Below, piece after piece: positions 18,385 through 28,591 of a stretch of DNA of 46,129 nt. The notes below the pieces were generated by a model. The model made no database searches. It saw only the letters and a program-made list of their open reading frames with translations, and was not told the DNA's origin. Origin of the DNA: Calditrichota bacterium. GTDB taxonomy: Bacteria; Electryoneota; B3-LCP. Numbering within the stretch: the stretch's first letter is position 1; every line of letters begins with the position of its first letter. The position numbers and the translations under genes are program-made. The stretch is taken from assembly GCA_020051775.1 (NCBI GenBank), contig JAGVQJ010000158.1:1-46129 (forward strand), in the 5' to 3' direction.

Positions 18385-18424
18385 GGTTCCCCCCCTTGTC
18401 AAGGGGGGAATTGAAGGGGGGATC
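18385..18424. repeat. Dispersed CCCCCTTGTCAAGGGGGGAATTGAAGGGGGGATC repeat
   Basis: Nearly the reverse complement of GATCCCCCCTTTTGATTCTCCCCTTTTCAAGGGGGG at ~44211-44247. Confidence 0.65.
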
Positions 18425-18462
18425 AGAGACGATGTCTACAATCGTGATTACAGGATACAAGA

Positions 18463-20154
<1,692 letters not shown>

Positions 20155-20274
20155 GGATTGGGGGCTGGTTTCGCTTCACGGAATGGTCCGTGACGCCCGG
20201 AAAATAAGGAAGATGGAGGGTTAGAGGGTAAATAATTGATATTTAGCGTTATTGTGGACAGCTCAAAAAAGAAT

Positions 20275-21417
20275 TTAGAATTCTATCTTCGTGTATGAAT
20301 TCCATTTATAGCCATCTGGGTTAATTATTCTCCTTTCTCTTTTAAGAATGGTTAGGGCCCTTTTAAGGTTATTTTTAAAAACACCCGGACCGGCATCAAA
20401 TAATGCCCAATGATAAAGCTTTTCTCCGGTGATTTTCGTCCCTCTAAACATTGTATATACAGCTTCTGCAATAGCTGCGTCTGGCATCTCGTAAATTTGC
20501 TCTTTCTCATTAAATAATAGCTGTTGAAAGGATTTTTCCCGTTTTAAAAATGCCTGAAATGCAGATATTTCACTGAAAACTCGCTTAGCCTGCAGCGCAG
20601 CTTCCGTATTGGATGTTGCAAAAATTATCTTGAATAGTACGTTTTCCTGCTCTTCGTATAAAAAATCTAAAGCTAGACTATGTTTGCCAAGTTTGGCGAT
20701 ATTGGACATATAAAATTTCGTGAGTTTTTCAATTGCCTCATTTCCATCATTAACATCTTGAATAATTTGCATCCAATCTACTGTACCAAAAAAATCTGAC
20801 ATTTGATTAAGCAGTGCATCTTTCCCAGTAAAATCGCTTCCGGTAATATGTCCCTGGTATTTCTGTATCTGTTTAGCAGGGAAAAATATAAGAGCATCTG
20901 TTTTACCAGATTTCATTATCTTGGATAAAACATTAAAAGGTAACGGTGCTATACTAAATGGATCAAAAAATGCTAGAGTAAATGAGTTTTTAACACAATC
21001 CAAAATGGTTTCAATCCTATCTAAGTAATCCGTATTTTCAGCGAAGTACATTTCTTTGGAAAAGCCTGCATTTTGTAAATTTGTGATGAGTTCAGAAAAA
21101 AGCGATACGTCTTTTTCATAAAGCAAAGCATAGAATTCTTTATTGTCTGTAATAAATCGTGTATCGGCTTTAACAGTAGATAGGTTGAATAAACCAATTA
21201 ACGGAGAACCCGCCTCGTCAAGGAATTCTGCATCTTTTGCCGGAAATAATCCTGATCCTGCACAGACATCCAAATAGACCAAAGAGCCTGCATTATTTTT
21301 CAACCCATTTAGAATTATCCCCTGCCAGATTTTCTGATACCGAGAGAGCAATTCATGTTTTGCTCTTGTTGCTGCGGATTTCTCACGATTAAAGTAGATA
21401 TCTTGCGGATTACTCAT
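20275..21417 (-). CDS. tcmP: Three-Cys-motif partner protein TcmP-like
   Basis: FNREKSAATRAKHELLSRYQKIWQGIIL, VYLDVCAGSGLF (SAM-binding-like), LAFFDPFSIAPLPF; adjacent to DUF5131 on the same strand with an 11-nt gap. Confidence 0.75.
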   Translation of the reverse strand: MSNPQDIYFNREKSAATRAKHELLSRYQKIWQGIILNGLKNNAGSLVYLDVCAGSGLFPAKDAEFLDEAGSPLIGLFNLSTVKADTRFITDNKEFYALLYEKDVSLFSELITNLQNAGFSKEMYFAENTDYLDRIETILDCVKNSFTLAFFDPFSIAPLPFNVLSKIMKSGKTDALIFFPAKQIQKYQGHITGSDFTGKDALLNQMSDFFGTVDWMQIIQDVNDGNEAIEKLTKFYMSNIAKLGKHSLALDFLYEEQENVLFKIIFATSNTEAALQAKRVFSEISAFQAFLKREKSFQQLLFNEKEQIYEMPDAAIAEAVYTMFRGTKITGEKLYHWALFDAGPGVFKNNLKRALTILKRERRIINPDGYKWNSYTKIEF

Positions 21418-21428
21418 TTTCCACCTAT

Positions 21429-22148
21429 TTATCCGGTAACTAGATTTGGCATTTCATCCCAGGTTTTTCCGTCTAACAGGCGTCCAGTTCTATGTTTGTT
21501 TTTCCCCCCCCACTGTTTGAAGAAAAACGGCACTCTATCCAGTATACATATGTCCTTTATACAATCAACCCATTCTTTCCGCATAGGCCGTGCGTTCGGT
21601 CCAGATTCTCCCCCCACGACCACCCAATCCAGTTTATCCAAGTTCAATCTTGCTATGGGGCCAATTAGAGGTTCTATGGATAGAAATTTCAACTTGGCGT
21701 GAGTTCTTTGTAGGTCATGAATTCTCTTGAGGTATCGTTGTGATTCGATACTAACTCCCATCCAGATATTGCTTGTCCAATTCAAGTCAGGAGAGAGATT
21801 CAACAAGCGGTCAGACCGTTTTGTGAGTATCTGATAAGTATGTTGAGGTGTCTTATTCATGACCTGGAAAATTTCCATGATTACGCTGTCAGGAACGTCT
21901 TCATGAAATAAGTCGCTCATGGAATTCACAAAAATAACCTGTGGCTTCTTCCAGGTCAGCGGTTGATAAAATACGTCGTCGTGGACAGTTAGCTCGAATC
22001 CATTTGAATAGCGCTTCTGACCCATAGCTTTCAATCTTCCCGCCATCCGCTCAGCATAGCAGTTGGCGCAACCGCTACTAATTTTAGTGCATCCGGTGAT
22101 TGGATTCCAAGTAGTCTCGGTCCATTCAATTTTGGATTTTTGTCCCAC
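21429..22148 (-). CDS. Phage Gp37/Gp68 (DUF5131) family protein with three-Cys motif
   Basis: [92 protein letters not shown]. Confidence 0.92.
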   Translation of the reverse strand: MGQKSKIEWTETTWNPITGCTKISSGCANCYAERMAGRLKAMGQKRYSNGFELTVHDDVFYQPLTWKKPQVIFVNSMSDLFHEDVPDSVIMEIFQVMNKTPQHTYQILTKRSDRLLNLSPDLNWTSNIWMGVSIESQRYLKRIHDLQRTHAKLKFLSIEPLIGPIARLNLDKLDWVVVGGESGPNARPMRKEWVDCIKDICILDRVPFFFKQWGGKNKHRTGRLLDGKTWDEMPNLVTG

Positions 22149-22335
22149 TGTCGTATCCTCCTTAAAAATTTCCTATAAAATACAATCGAAATTTACATTT
22201 CGCAAGTAAATACTGCACTTTTGTTCAAGTTTTATCTTCTTAGACCGTTCCTTCTTTTTCTCCTTTCCTCTTGCCTTTTCCCCCTTCCCTTTGTACCTTT
22301 AATAGGCTTATAATTCTACATTACAGAATATCCCC

Positions 22336-22404
22336 ATGCACCTCCCCCTCTACCAAATTGACGCCTTCACGGACTGGCAATTCACTGCCAATCCAGCAAA
22401 AGGG
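22336..22404 (+). pseudogene. Truncated 5' remnant of a phzF gene (copy A)
   Basis: Encodes LYQIDAFTDWQFTANPA; shares 22 identical nt (CTCTACCAAATTGACGCCTTCA, 22348-22369) with the start of the intact phzF at 25682. Confidence 0.8.
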
Positions 22405-22467
22405 ATTTTCGGCCAACAACTATCGTTCAATATTGGAGCAAAACAATCCCATCCAGGAGAACCAACC

Positions 22468-24006
22468 ATGCGAAAATCCGATCCATGTGTTGCCAGCCTC
22501 ATTCTCGCACTAACTCTGGCTCTGGTTTTTGTGTTGATTATCGGTTGCAGCAAAGACTCCTCCACCGGCCCTGGCGGCGGAGGCAACACCGGCGGCGTGG
22601 TGGATTCATTCCAGGTGGGACTCAATGCTGATACCTTAGTCACCTCCGACGGCAATATCACTCTGATTCTTCCGGCCGGATCTCTAAGTTCACCGCAAAC
22701 TATCACCATAATGGCCATCAACGAGCCGCAAAGCTTCGTGGACAGCACCTGCTATCAATTTGGACCCGACAGCTTTAATTTCATCTATGACATCAAGCTG
22801 ATCATCCATTATGATGAAAGTAAGCTGCCGCCCGGATCCTCCGAGGCGGGGCTGGGAATCTGCCGCATCGTCGGATCAGAATGGGAAGTCATGAGCGCGA
22901 CCCTGGACCCATACGCGAATACACTCGAGGCGACGCTCAGCTCTTTCAGTTCCTACGGAGCCAGGGTCATGGCTACGGGGCAAGTTTACCAGGGCGGTAA
23001 GAACCTCTACTCGCAGGCTGATGTGAACGCCTTCGGCGCTCAGTATGTGGGAACCAGTAGCTACCTAAAAATCAGCGGAATGTATGAGCAGTTTTGGGAT
23101 TTGACGCCCTTGTCGAATATTACCTGGGTAGGTGGTGACTTGAGCATTGGTCTGCTGGACAGTCTCACCAGCCTGAACGGCCTGCAGGGGATTACCGTTG
23201 TCGGCCATGACCTGAATATTGGAGGGATGGACAATTTGATCAGCTTAGGGGGATTGGGCGGGATCGCTTCAGTGGGACGCTACCTTGACCTTGACAATAA
23301 TCCTAAACTGACCGAATGGGGCGGCTTCGGTCCCGGTTATATCGGCGGTAGCGTCATAATCGAAGAATGCGAGTCCGTCAAAAACCTCGATTTCTTGACC
23401 GGACGCGGCCAATTGTACGGCTTGGCCGTATTTGATTGTCCTGGTTTGTCCAGCCTGGCTGGGCTGGGACAGTTGACTTTGGCTGGGGCGATTCAGTTCG
23501 AGAATTGTGATAGTTTAAGCGACCTGACCGGGCTGGGGTCGCTGTACGAAACCGGAACCCTATCATTGAAGAGGAATGACCGATTGCTGTCTTTGGATGG
23601 ATTGAATAATCTCCGCGTCATCACATGGGGGTTAGAACTTCATATGAATCCTCTTCTACAGGATATCACTGGTTTGAGCCATGTGTATCATGTGGGCAAC
23701 CTTGACATCGAGGACAATGATGATCTTACGACGTTGGATGGGCTGAATAACGTCACGCAATTAGGTTGGCTCGGCGGCGGGTGGAAGTTTTCGATCAGCT
23801 ATAACGCCCACCTTATTGACATTACGCCTTTAAGCGGCCTGCAGCTCAATCCCGCTACTAACTTCGCCATCCCCTGCGACGCCATTCTTTACTGGAATCA
23901 ATACCTGGAGATTGATAATGTCCTGGACTGGCTCGATGCTATCGGGGGGCCCACAGTCTTAGATGGTTATGTTATCTTTTGGGGTGATACACTTTTCGGG
24001 CCATGA
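22468..24006 (+). CDS. Lipoprotein with N-terminal beta domain and receptor-L/leucine-rich repeats (paralog 1)
   Basis: Lipobox VLIIGCSKDSSTGPGGGGNTGG from ATG 22468. The ORF track start at 22336 runs in-frame through the phzF remnant. Repeats such as LTSLNGLQGITVVGHDLNIGGMDNLISLGGL. Confidence 0.75.
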   Translation: MRKSDPCVASLILALTLALVFVLIIGCSKDSSTGPGGGGNTGGVVDSFQVGLNADTLVTSDGNITLILPAGSLSSPQTITIMAINEPQSFVDSTCYQFGPDSFNFIYDIKLIIHYDESKLPPGSSEAGLGICRIVGSEWEVMSATLDPYANTLEATLSSFSSYGARVMATGQVYQGGKNLYSQADVNAFGAQYVGTSSYLKISGMYEQFWDLTPLSNITWVGGDLSIGLLDSLTSLNGLQGITVVGHDLNIGGMDNLISLGGLGGIASVGRYLDLDNNPKLTEWGGFGPGYIGGSVIIEECESVKNLDFLTGRGQLYGLAVFDCPGLSSLAGLGQLTLAGAIQFENCDSLSDLTGLGSLYETGTLSLKRNDRLLSLDGLNNLRVITWGLELHMNPLLQDITGLSHVYHVGNLDIEDNDDLTTLDGLNNVTQLGWLGGGWKFSISYNAHLIDITPLSGLQLNPATNFAIPCDAILYWNQYLEIDNVLDWLDAIGGPTVLDGYVIFWGDTLFGP

Positions 24007-24134
24007 CAATCAAACTCTACCAAATTGACGCCTTCATTAATAATCGGTTCGGAGGCAACCCGGCGACGGCGGCGGCGCATGGGATTAAGATCATATCGGA
24101 TAATTCCACAACCAAGCAGGAGACTGAGCCATGA
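24003..24134 (+). pseudogene. Truncated 5' remnant of phzF (copy B), a 43-aa ORF
   Basis: MTIKLYQIDAFINNRFGGNPATAAAHGIKIISDNSTTKQETEP*; ATGA overlaps at both ends with the flanking lipoprotein genes. Confidence 0.8.
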
Positions 24135-25657
24135 GCAAATCGTCCTCTGGTTTCGTAATCACCCTTTTGGCGTTGGGTGTCGTATCAGTGCTTTTGTTGA
24201 TTATCGGTTGCAGCAAAGATTCGTCCACCGGCCCCGGCGGCGGAGGCAATACTGGAGCTGAGGTTGATTCCTTCCTTGTCGGTCCCGCCGGAGATACTTT
24301 GGTAACCACCGATGGACACCTCAGTCTGGTGATTCCCCCCGGCGCCTTAACCGCAGCGCAAACCATCACCGTGGCCGCCATTAATCCGCCTGCGAATTTC
24401 GTGGATGAATCCTGCTACCAATTTGGTCCCGACAGCCTGGAATTTCTCGCTGAGGCGATCCTTACCATCACTTATGATGAGAGTAAACTTCCCCCCGGAT
24501 CATCTGAGGCCTCCTTGGCGATCTGCCGCATTGTCGGCTCAGAGTGGGAAACCTTGACTTCCACCCTCAATAAAACCACCAACAAATTGACGGCGGCGTT
24601 GTCTTCCTTCAGTTCGTATGGCGCGCGCGCCATGAGCAGCGGCCAGGTTTATGAGGGCAGTTACGAGATCAATTCGCAGGCGACCTGCGACGCCTTCGGG
24701 GCTCAGTATACCGGGATCACAGGGTACCTTAAGATCAACGGGGAGTGGGAACAATTTTCCGACTTATCCCCGCTGGTGAATTTAACCTGGGTGGGCGGAA
24801 GTCTTACCATCGTCTGGCTGGACAGCATCCATAATTTAGAAGGTTTGAACAGCCTCGAAGCGGTGGGCGGCGATCTCAAAATTAGCTATTGCGATAATTT
24901 AGAGACGTTCTCAGGTCTGGGGGCGTTGGGTTCCATCGGAGATGATATCTTCGTAGACCACAATCTGCGTCTGGAACAGATGTCCGGATTCCATCCCGCC
25001 CATATCGAACACTCCATCGTGATCGAAGAATGCGCGTCCCTACAGGATCTCATCTTTCTGACCGGCCATGAATTTCTATGGACGCTGTTTGTGAAAAGTT
25101 GCCCGGCGCTCACCAGCCTGGCAGGATTGGAAGCGCTCACCCGAGTGGATATCCAGCTTCGTTTCGACCGGTGCAACGGCTTGCTTAACTTGAACGGTTT
25201 GGAACTGCTGAATTCCACCGGAACTCTGGAAATTTCCGAATGCGATTACATGGTGTCACTCAACGGGTTGAGCAGTTTGCAGATCGTCAAGGGCTTGTTG
25301 CGTATTTGGGACAATCCGCGTCTGCAAAGCCTGGGAGGCTTGTCCCATGTTTACCACGTTGGTTCTCTGGATATTTACGATAATGATGACACAGGCTTTG
25401 GCTCGCTTGGGGGTCTGAATAATCTTCGGCAGATCGGCTGGATACAAGGCGGAAGCGTATTTCGAATCAATTACAACAATTACCTCACCAATATCACGGC
25501 TTTGAACAACCTGCTCCCCAATCCCAGCACCGGTTGGGTAATTCCCTGCGACTTTGTCATCTTGTCAAATATCAGTATGGGATCAGGCCCTGCCTGGGAT
25601 CTGCTGGACGCAATCGGTGGCGAAGATGTTGTGGCTGGGCAAGTAATTATTGGTTAA
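24131..25657 (+). CDS. Lipoprotein with N-terminal beta domain and receptor-L/leucine-rich repeats (paralog 2)
   Basis: LLLIIGCSKDSSTGPGGGGNTGAEVDSF; high similarity to paralog 1 throughout. Confidence 0.78.
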   Translation: MSKSSSGFVITLLALGVVSVLLLIIGCSKDSSTGPGGGGNTGAEVDSFLVGPAGDTLVTTDGHLSLVIPPGALTAAQTITVAAINPPANFVDESCYQFGPDSLEFLAEAILTITYDESKLPPGSSEASLAICRIVGSEWETLTSTLNKTTNKLTAALSSFSSYGARAMSSGQVYEGSYEINSQATCDAFGAQYTGITGYLKINGEWEQFSDLSPLVNLTWVGGSLTIVWLDSIHNLEGLNSLEAVGGDLKISYCDNLETFSGLGALGSIGDDIFVDHNLRLEQMSGFHPAHIEHSIVIEECASLQDLIFLTGHEFLWTLFVKSCPALTSLAGLEALTRVDIQLRFDRCNGLLNLNGLELLNSTGTLEISECDYMVSLNGLSSLQIVKGLLRIWDNPRLQSLGGLSHVYHVGSLDIYDNDDTGFGSLGGLNNLRQIGWIQGGSVFRINYNNYLTNITALNNLLPNPSTGWVIPCDFVILSNISMGSGPAWDLLDAIGGEDVVAGQVIIG

Positions 25658-25681
25658 TTGCTTAAACAAGGCCGATTATAA

Positions 25682-26464
25682 ATGAAACTGAAACTCTACC
25701 AAATTGACGCCTTCACCGACCGCCTCTTTTGCGGCAATCCAGCGGCGGTGTGTCCGCTGTCCGAATGGTTGCCGGATGAGACCATGCAAGCCATCGCTGC
25801 GGAGAATAATCTCTCGGAGACCGCTTTCAGTGTCCCCACGGCGGAAGGGTTCCACATCCGCTGGTTCACGCCCGTTTCCGAAGTGGATCTGTGCGGCCAC
25901 GCCACGCTGGCCACGGCGCATGTGCTCTTCCAGCACGAAGACTATCGTGGAGATGTGATCCGCTTCTCTTCCCGCAGCGGACTGCTGAAAGTTACTCGCG
26001 ACGGGGATCATCTGGTCCTGGATTTCCCGGTAGATACATTCCAGGCGGTTTCGATTCCACATGAAATCATTCATGGACTCGGCAGAGTTCCGGCGGAAGT
26101 GTATCAAGGGAAAACCGACTACCTGCTGGTCTACCCCCAACAAAGCGATATCGAAAACTTGACACCGGATTTCGGGCTGTTGGGCAAGGCCCAAGCTCGA
26201 GGCCTCATCGTCACCGCTCCGGGTGATGAAGCGGATTTCGTCTCACGGTTCTTTGCCCCAGCCGTGGGTATCAACGAAGACCCCGTCACCGGATCGGCGC
26301 ATACAACATTGACTCCGTATTGGACGGCGCGGCTGGGTAAAACGGAGCTGACGGCCATGCAGCTCTCAAAACGAAGGGGCTGGCTAAAATGCAAGCTGGC
26401 GGGAGATAGGGTGCTGATCGCCGGCCAGGCGATGACCTATCTGGTGGGGACAATTGAAGTTTAA
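25682..26464 (+). CDS. phzF: PhzF family isomerase
   Basis: KLYQIDAFTDRLFCGNPAAVCPL; SETAFSVP; FHIRWFTPVSEVDLCGHATLATAHVLF; VNEDPVTGSAHTTL-like block INEDPVTGSAHTTLTPYW. Confidence 0.93.
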   Translation: MKLKLYQIDAFTDRLFCGNPAAVCPLSEWLPDETMQAIAAENNLSETAFSVPTAEGFHIRWFTPVSEVDLCGHATLATAHVLFQHEDYRGDVIRFSSRSGLLKVTRDGDHLVLDFPVDTFQAVSIPHEIIHGLGRVPAEVYQGKTDYLLVYPQQSDIENLTPDFGLLGKAQARGLIVTAPGDEADFVSRFFAPAVGINEDPVTGSAHTTLTPYWTARLGKTELTAMQLSKRRGWLKCKLAGDRVLIAGQAMTYLVGTIEV

Positions 26465-26483
26465 ACCCATATCAGGCAATAAT

Positions 26484-26512
26484 AAAACCCGCCCAGGTCT
26501 TGAGCGGGTTTT
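26484..26512. terminator. Bidirectional Rho-independent terminator
   Basis: AAAACCCGC-CCAGGTCTTGA-GCGGGTTTT between the convergent phzF and the minus-strand gene. Confidence 0.8.
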
Positions 26513-26533
26513 ATATTTCGCGGCCCAGAGCAT

Positions 26534-27808
26534 TTATCGGTTCATATCCGCTTGGATCTCTTTAATTCTCTGCTCAAAATCATCATTCTTTCCTCCAACA
26601 AGCTGTAAGGCTTTTTCTTCTGCAGCGATGGCCTCAGCGTATTGCCCCTGTTTCCACAAGACCATGCTCAGGGTATCCCACACGTTGGCGTCATCCTTCA
26701 GGACTATAGATTTGCGGGCCGCCGCTTCGGCGCTGGCCAAATTCTTGCCTGCCAATGCCCAGAACCAGGCGTATTGGTTCAGCATTATGGCCTCGTCCTG
26801 GAACTTATCCGCGACAGCCTGACCGTAGACCTCCAGAGCTCGATCATCCCTTCCGTTCGTCAACAGTAGAGTCGCGTAAGCTTCCGTTAGTCTGCTGTTG
26901 AATTCATCTGGGTGACTCTGAAAATGCTTTTCTCCCGCTGCAATGCCCTGTTCGACGTCTAACTTCAGTTCAGAACAGGCTAGAACATATCCGGCAAGGA
27001 GCGTAGGATCATCGGGATAGCGCTTCATGAGTTGGCGATAAATATCGAAAACCCCTGCCTTCTTTTCCGAATTGTAGAAGTAGTTGTTCAATCTCCAGAG
27101 CGCGGGTTCTCGCAGTCTGGTTTTGGGAAACTCATCCAGAAATTTCAATATCGCCTGGGGTTCTGAATAGATGCTGGTATATTTAGCGTATTCGTAAGCG
27201 GTGGTTTCCCAATTGGCGATCTTCACCGAGAGCTTACGAGCCTTTTTCGGTCGTGCCAGTATTTTTTCGCTTAACTCGCGCATGGTTTTATAATCATCGC
27301 GATCTTCATATTTGTACGCCAGCTCAGCCATGACTTGCAGGTTATCGGGGTCTTTCTGTAGACTGCGCAACAATGCCAGGAATGTATGTTCTCCGGTTAT
27401 AGCTTTCTCGATCCTGCCCGAGAATTTGTCCGCCGGTGGGCCGTAGCCGACCACCCGGTCAATCTCTTCGCCGTCGGCGGTGGCGATGAGAACCGTAGGA
27501 GTGGCATGAACGTTGAACTGACGGTAGAGCCAATCACCGAGGGCGGTCGAATCCCCGGTGCGAACGGCGTGGAGGGGTATATAATGGCTGGTGAGGAAGT
27601 CGGCAAACTTTTCGTTTCCAAAGTACTGCTCATCGAGCAGTTGGCAGGCGCTTCAACCGGCGCCATAAAAATCCACCAAAATCAATTTATTCTCCAATGC
27701 CGCCAGGGTCTTGGCAGCGTCAAAAGTTCCTTCATACCAGTTAACGGCCTGGCAAACCGGCACCGACACACATAGAAATAGGGCGGCGCTGGTAATCATT
27801 CTTTTCAT
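26534..27808 (-). CDS. Putative selenoprotein: secreted thioredoxin-like domain (UxxC, Sec52 at TGA 27653-27655) fused to TPR repeats
   Basis: Reverse-strand translation from ATG 27808: MKRMITSAALFLCVSVPVCQAVNWYEGTFDAAKTLAALENKLILVDFYGAG[TGA]SACQLLDEQYFGNEKFADFLTSHYIPLHAVRTGDSTALGDWLYRQFNVHATPTVLIATADGEEIDRVVGYGPP... continuing in the same frame into the 306-aa track ORF (TPR region). The track ORF starts only at the first GTG after the TGA. Confidence 0.8.
27618..27644 (-). promoter_or_regulatory. Candidate bacterial SECIS element
   Basis: Minus strand after TGA: AGCGCCTGCCAA-CTGCTC-GAT-GAGCAG-TACTTTGG. Perfect 6-bp stem (27626-27640), loop starting with G, 18 nt after the TGA, plus a lower CCAA/TTGG stem. 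Confidence 0.65.
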
Positions 27809-27951
27809 AGCGACTCCTTTGGTCGTGTTTGTGATTCAAAAGGAATATACTTAATCACAGGAGTAAACACAAGGGAAAAAACACCTATACTGCTTGACTT
27901 TCGCAGCTAACCGGGTTAATTTTACCACTATATAGTTTTGGGAGAAGTTTC

Positions 27952-28284
27952 ATGGATCATCATCTAACGACAACCGCCTTCACTCTGGATGGGTATCAGA
28001 TCACTAAAACCCTGGGCGTAGTGCGCGGCATCATCGTGCGGTCGCGCAGTATATTCGGCACCATCGGCGGATCGCTGCAAACGTTGGTAGGCGGCAACAT
28101 CACTCTGTTTACTGAATTATGCGAAAAAACTCGCAACGACGCTTTCGAACAGATGGTGACCCATGCTGAGGCGCTGGGAGCTAATGCTGTCGTCGGGGTG
28201 CGATACGATGCCACGGAAGTCATGGGAGGCGTTACTGAAGTTCTGTGCTATGGGACGGCCGTGATCGTGGAACCACAACGGTGA
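27952..28284 (+). CDS. YbjQ/UPF0145 family protein
   Basis: [75 protein letters not shown]. Confidence 0.92.
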   Translation: MDHHLTTTAFTLDGYQITKTLGVVRGIIVRSRSIFGTIGGSLQTLVGGNITLFTELCEKTRNDAFEQMVTHAEALGANAVVGVRYDATEVMGGVTEVLCYGTAVIVEPQR

Positions 28285-28348
28285 TAAACCGTAAAAAAAC
28301 GCCGGCGGCTGGGGAAACCGTCGGCGATTACATCCGCGTGAATTAGGA

Positions 28349-28576
28349 TTAAACAAGTTCGCGCAATTTCTGTCGCCCGGCTTCCTGAATTTGGAAATGG
28401 AGGCCGACTTGGGCGACCCATCCAGCTTCCACCATTTGTCGCAAGCCCGCGCGCACGCTGAACAGCGGCAACAGCGCCAAAGAAGCCGTCTCCTCGGCGG
28501 TTCGGGGTTGATCCAGCACGGTCAACAGTTTTCGCCCGGATTCCATCAGGCGGCCATCGGAGCTGACACAAGGCAT
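28349..28576 (-). CDS. Small winged-helix-like protein
   Basis: 75 aa, LLTVLDQPRTAEETASLALLPLFSVRAGLRQMVEAGWVAQVGLHFQIQEAGRQKL; 15 nt after the peroxiredoxin stop on the same strand. Confidence 0.55.
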   Translation of the reverse strand: MPCVSSDGRLMESGRKLLTVLDQPRTAEETASLALLPLFSVRAGLRQMVEAGWVAQVGLHFQIQEAGRQKLRELV

Positions 28577-28591
28577 GATCGGATTCCCCCG

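Noticed and set aside
22291-22336. Promoter with perfect TATAAT at 22309-22314 before phzF remnant A
   Set aside because: The -10 is perfect, but no acceptable -35 at 16-18 nt spacing was seen, so it is not reported as a feature.
27386-27775. Plus-strand 129-aa ORF and minus-strand 27397-27666 ORF
   Set aside because: Both overlap the thioredoxin domain in other frames; the minus-strand frame from 27808 carries clear signal peptide and thioredoxin features, so these are shadows.
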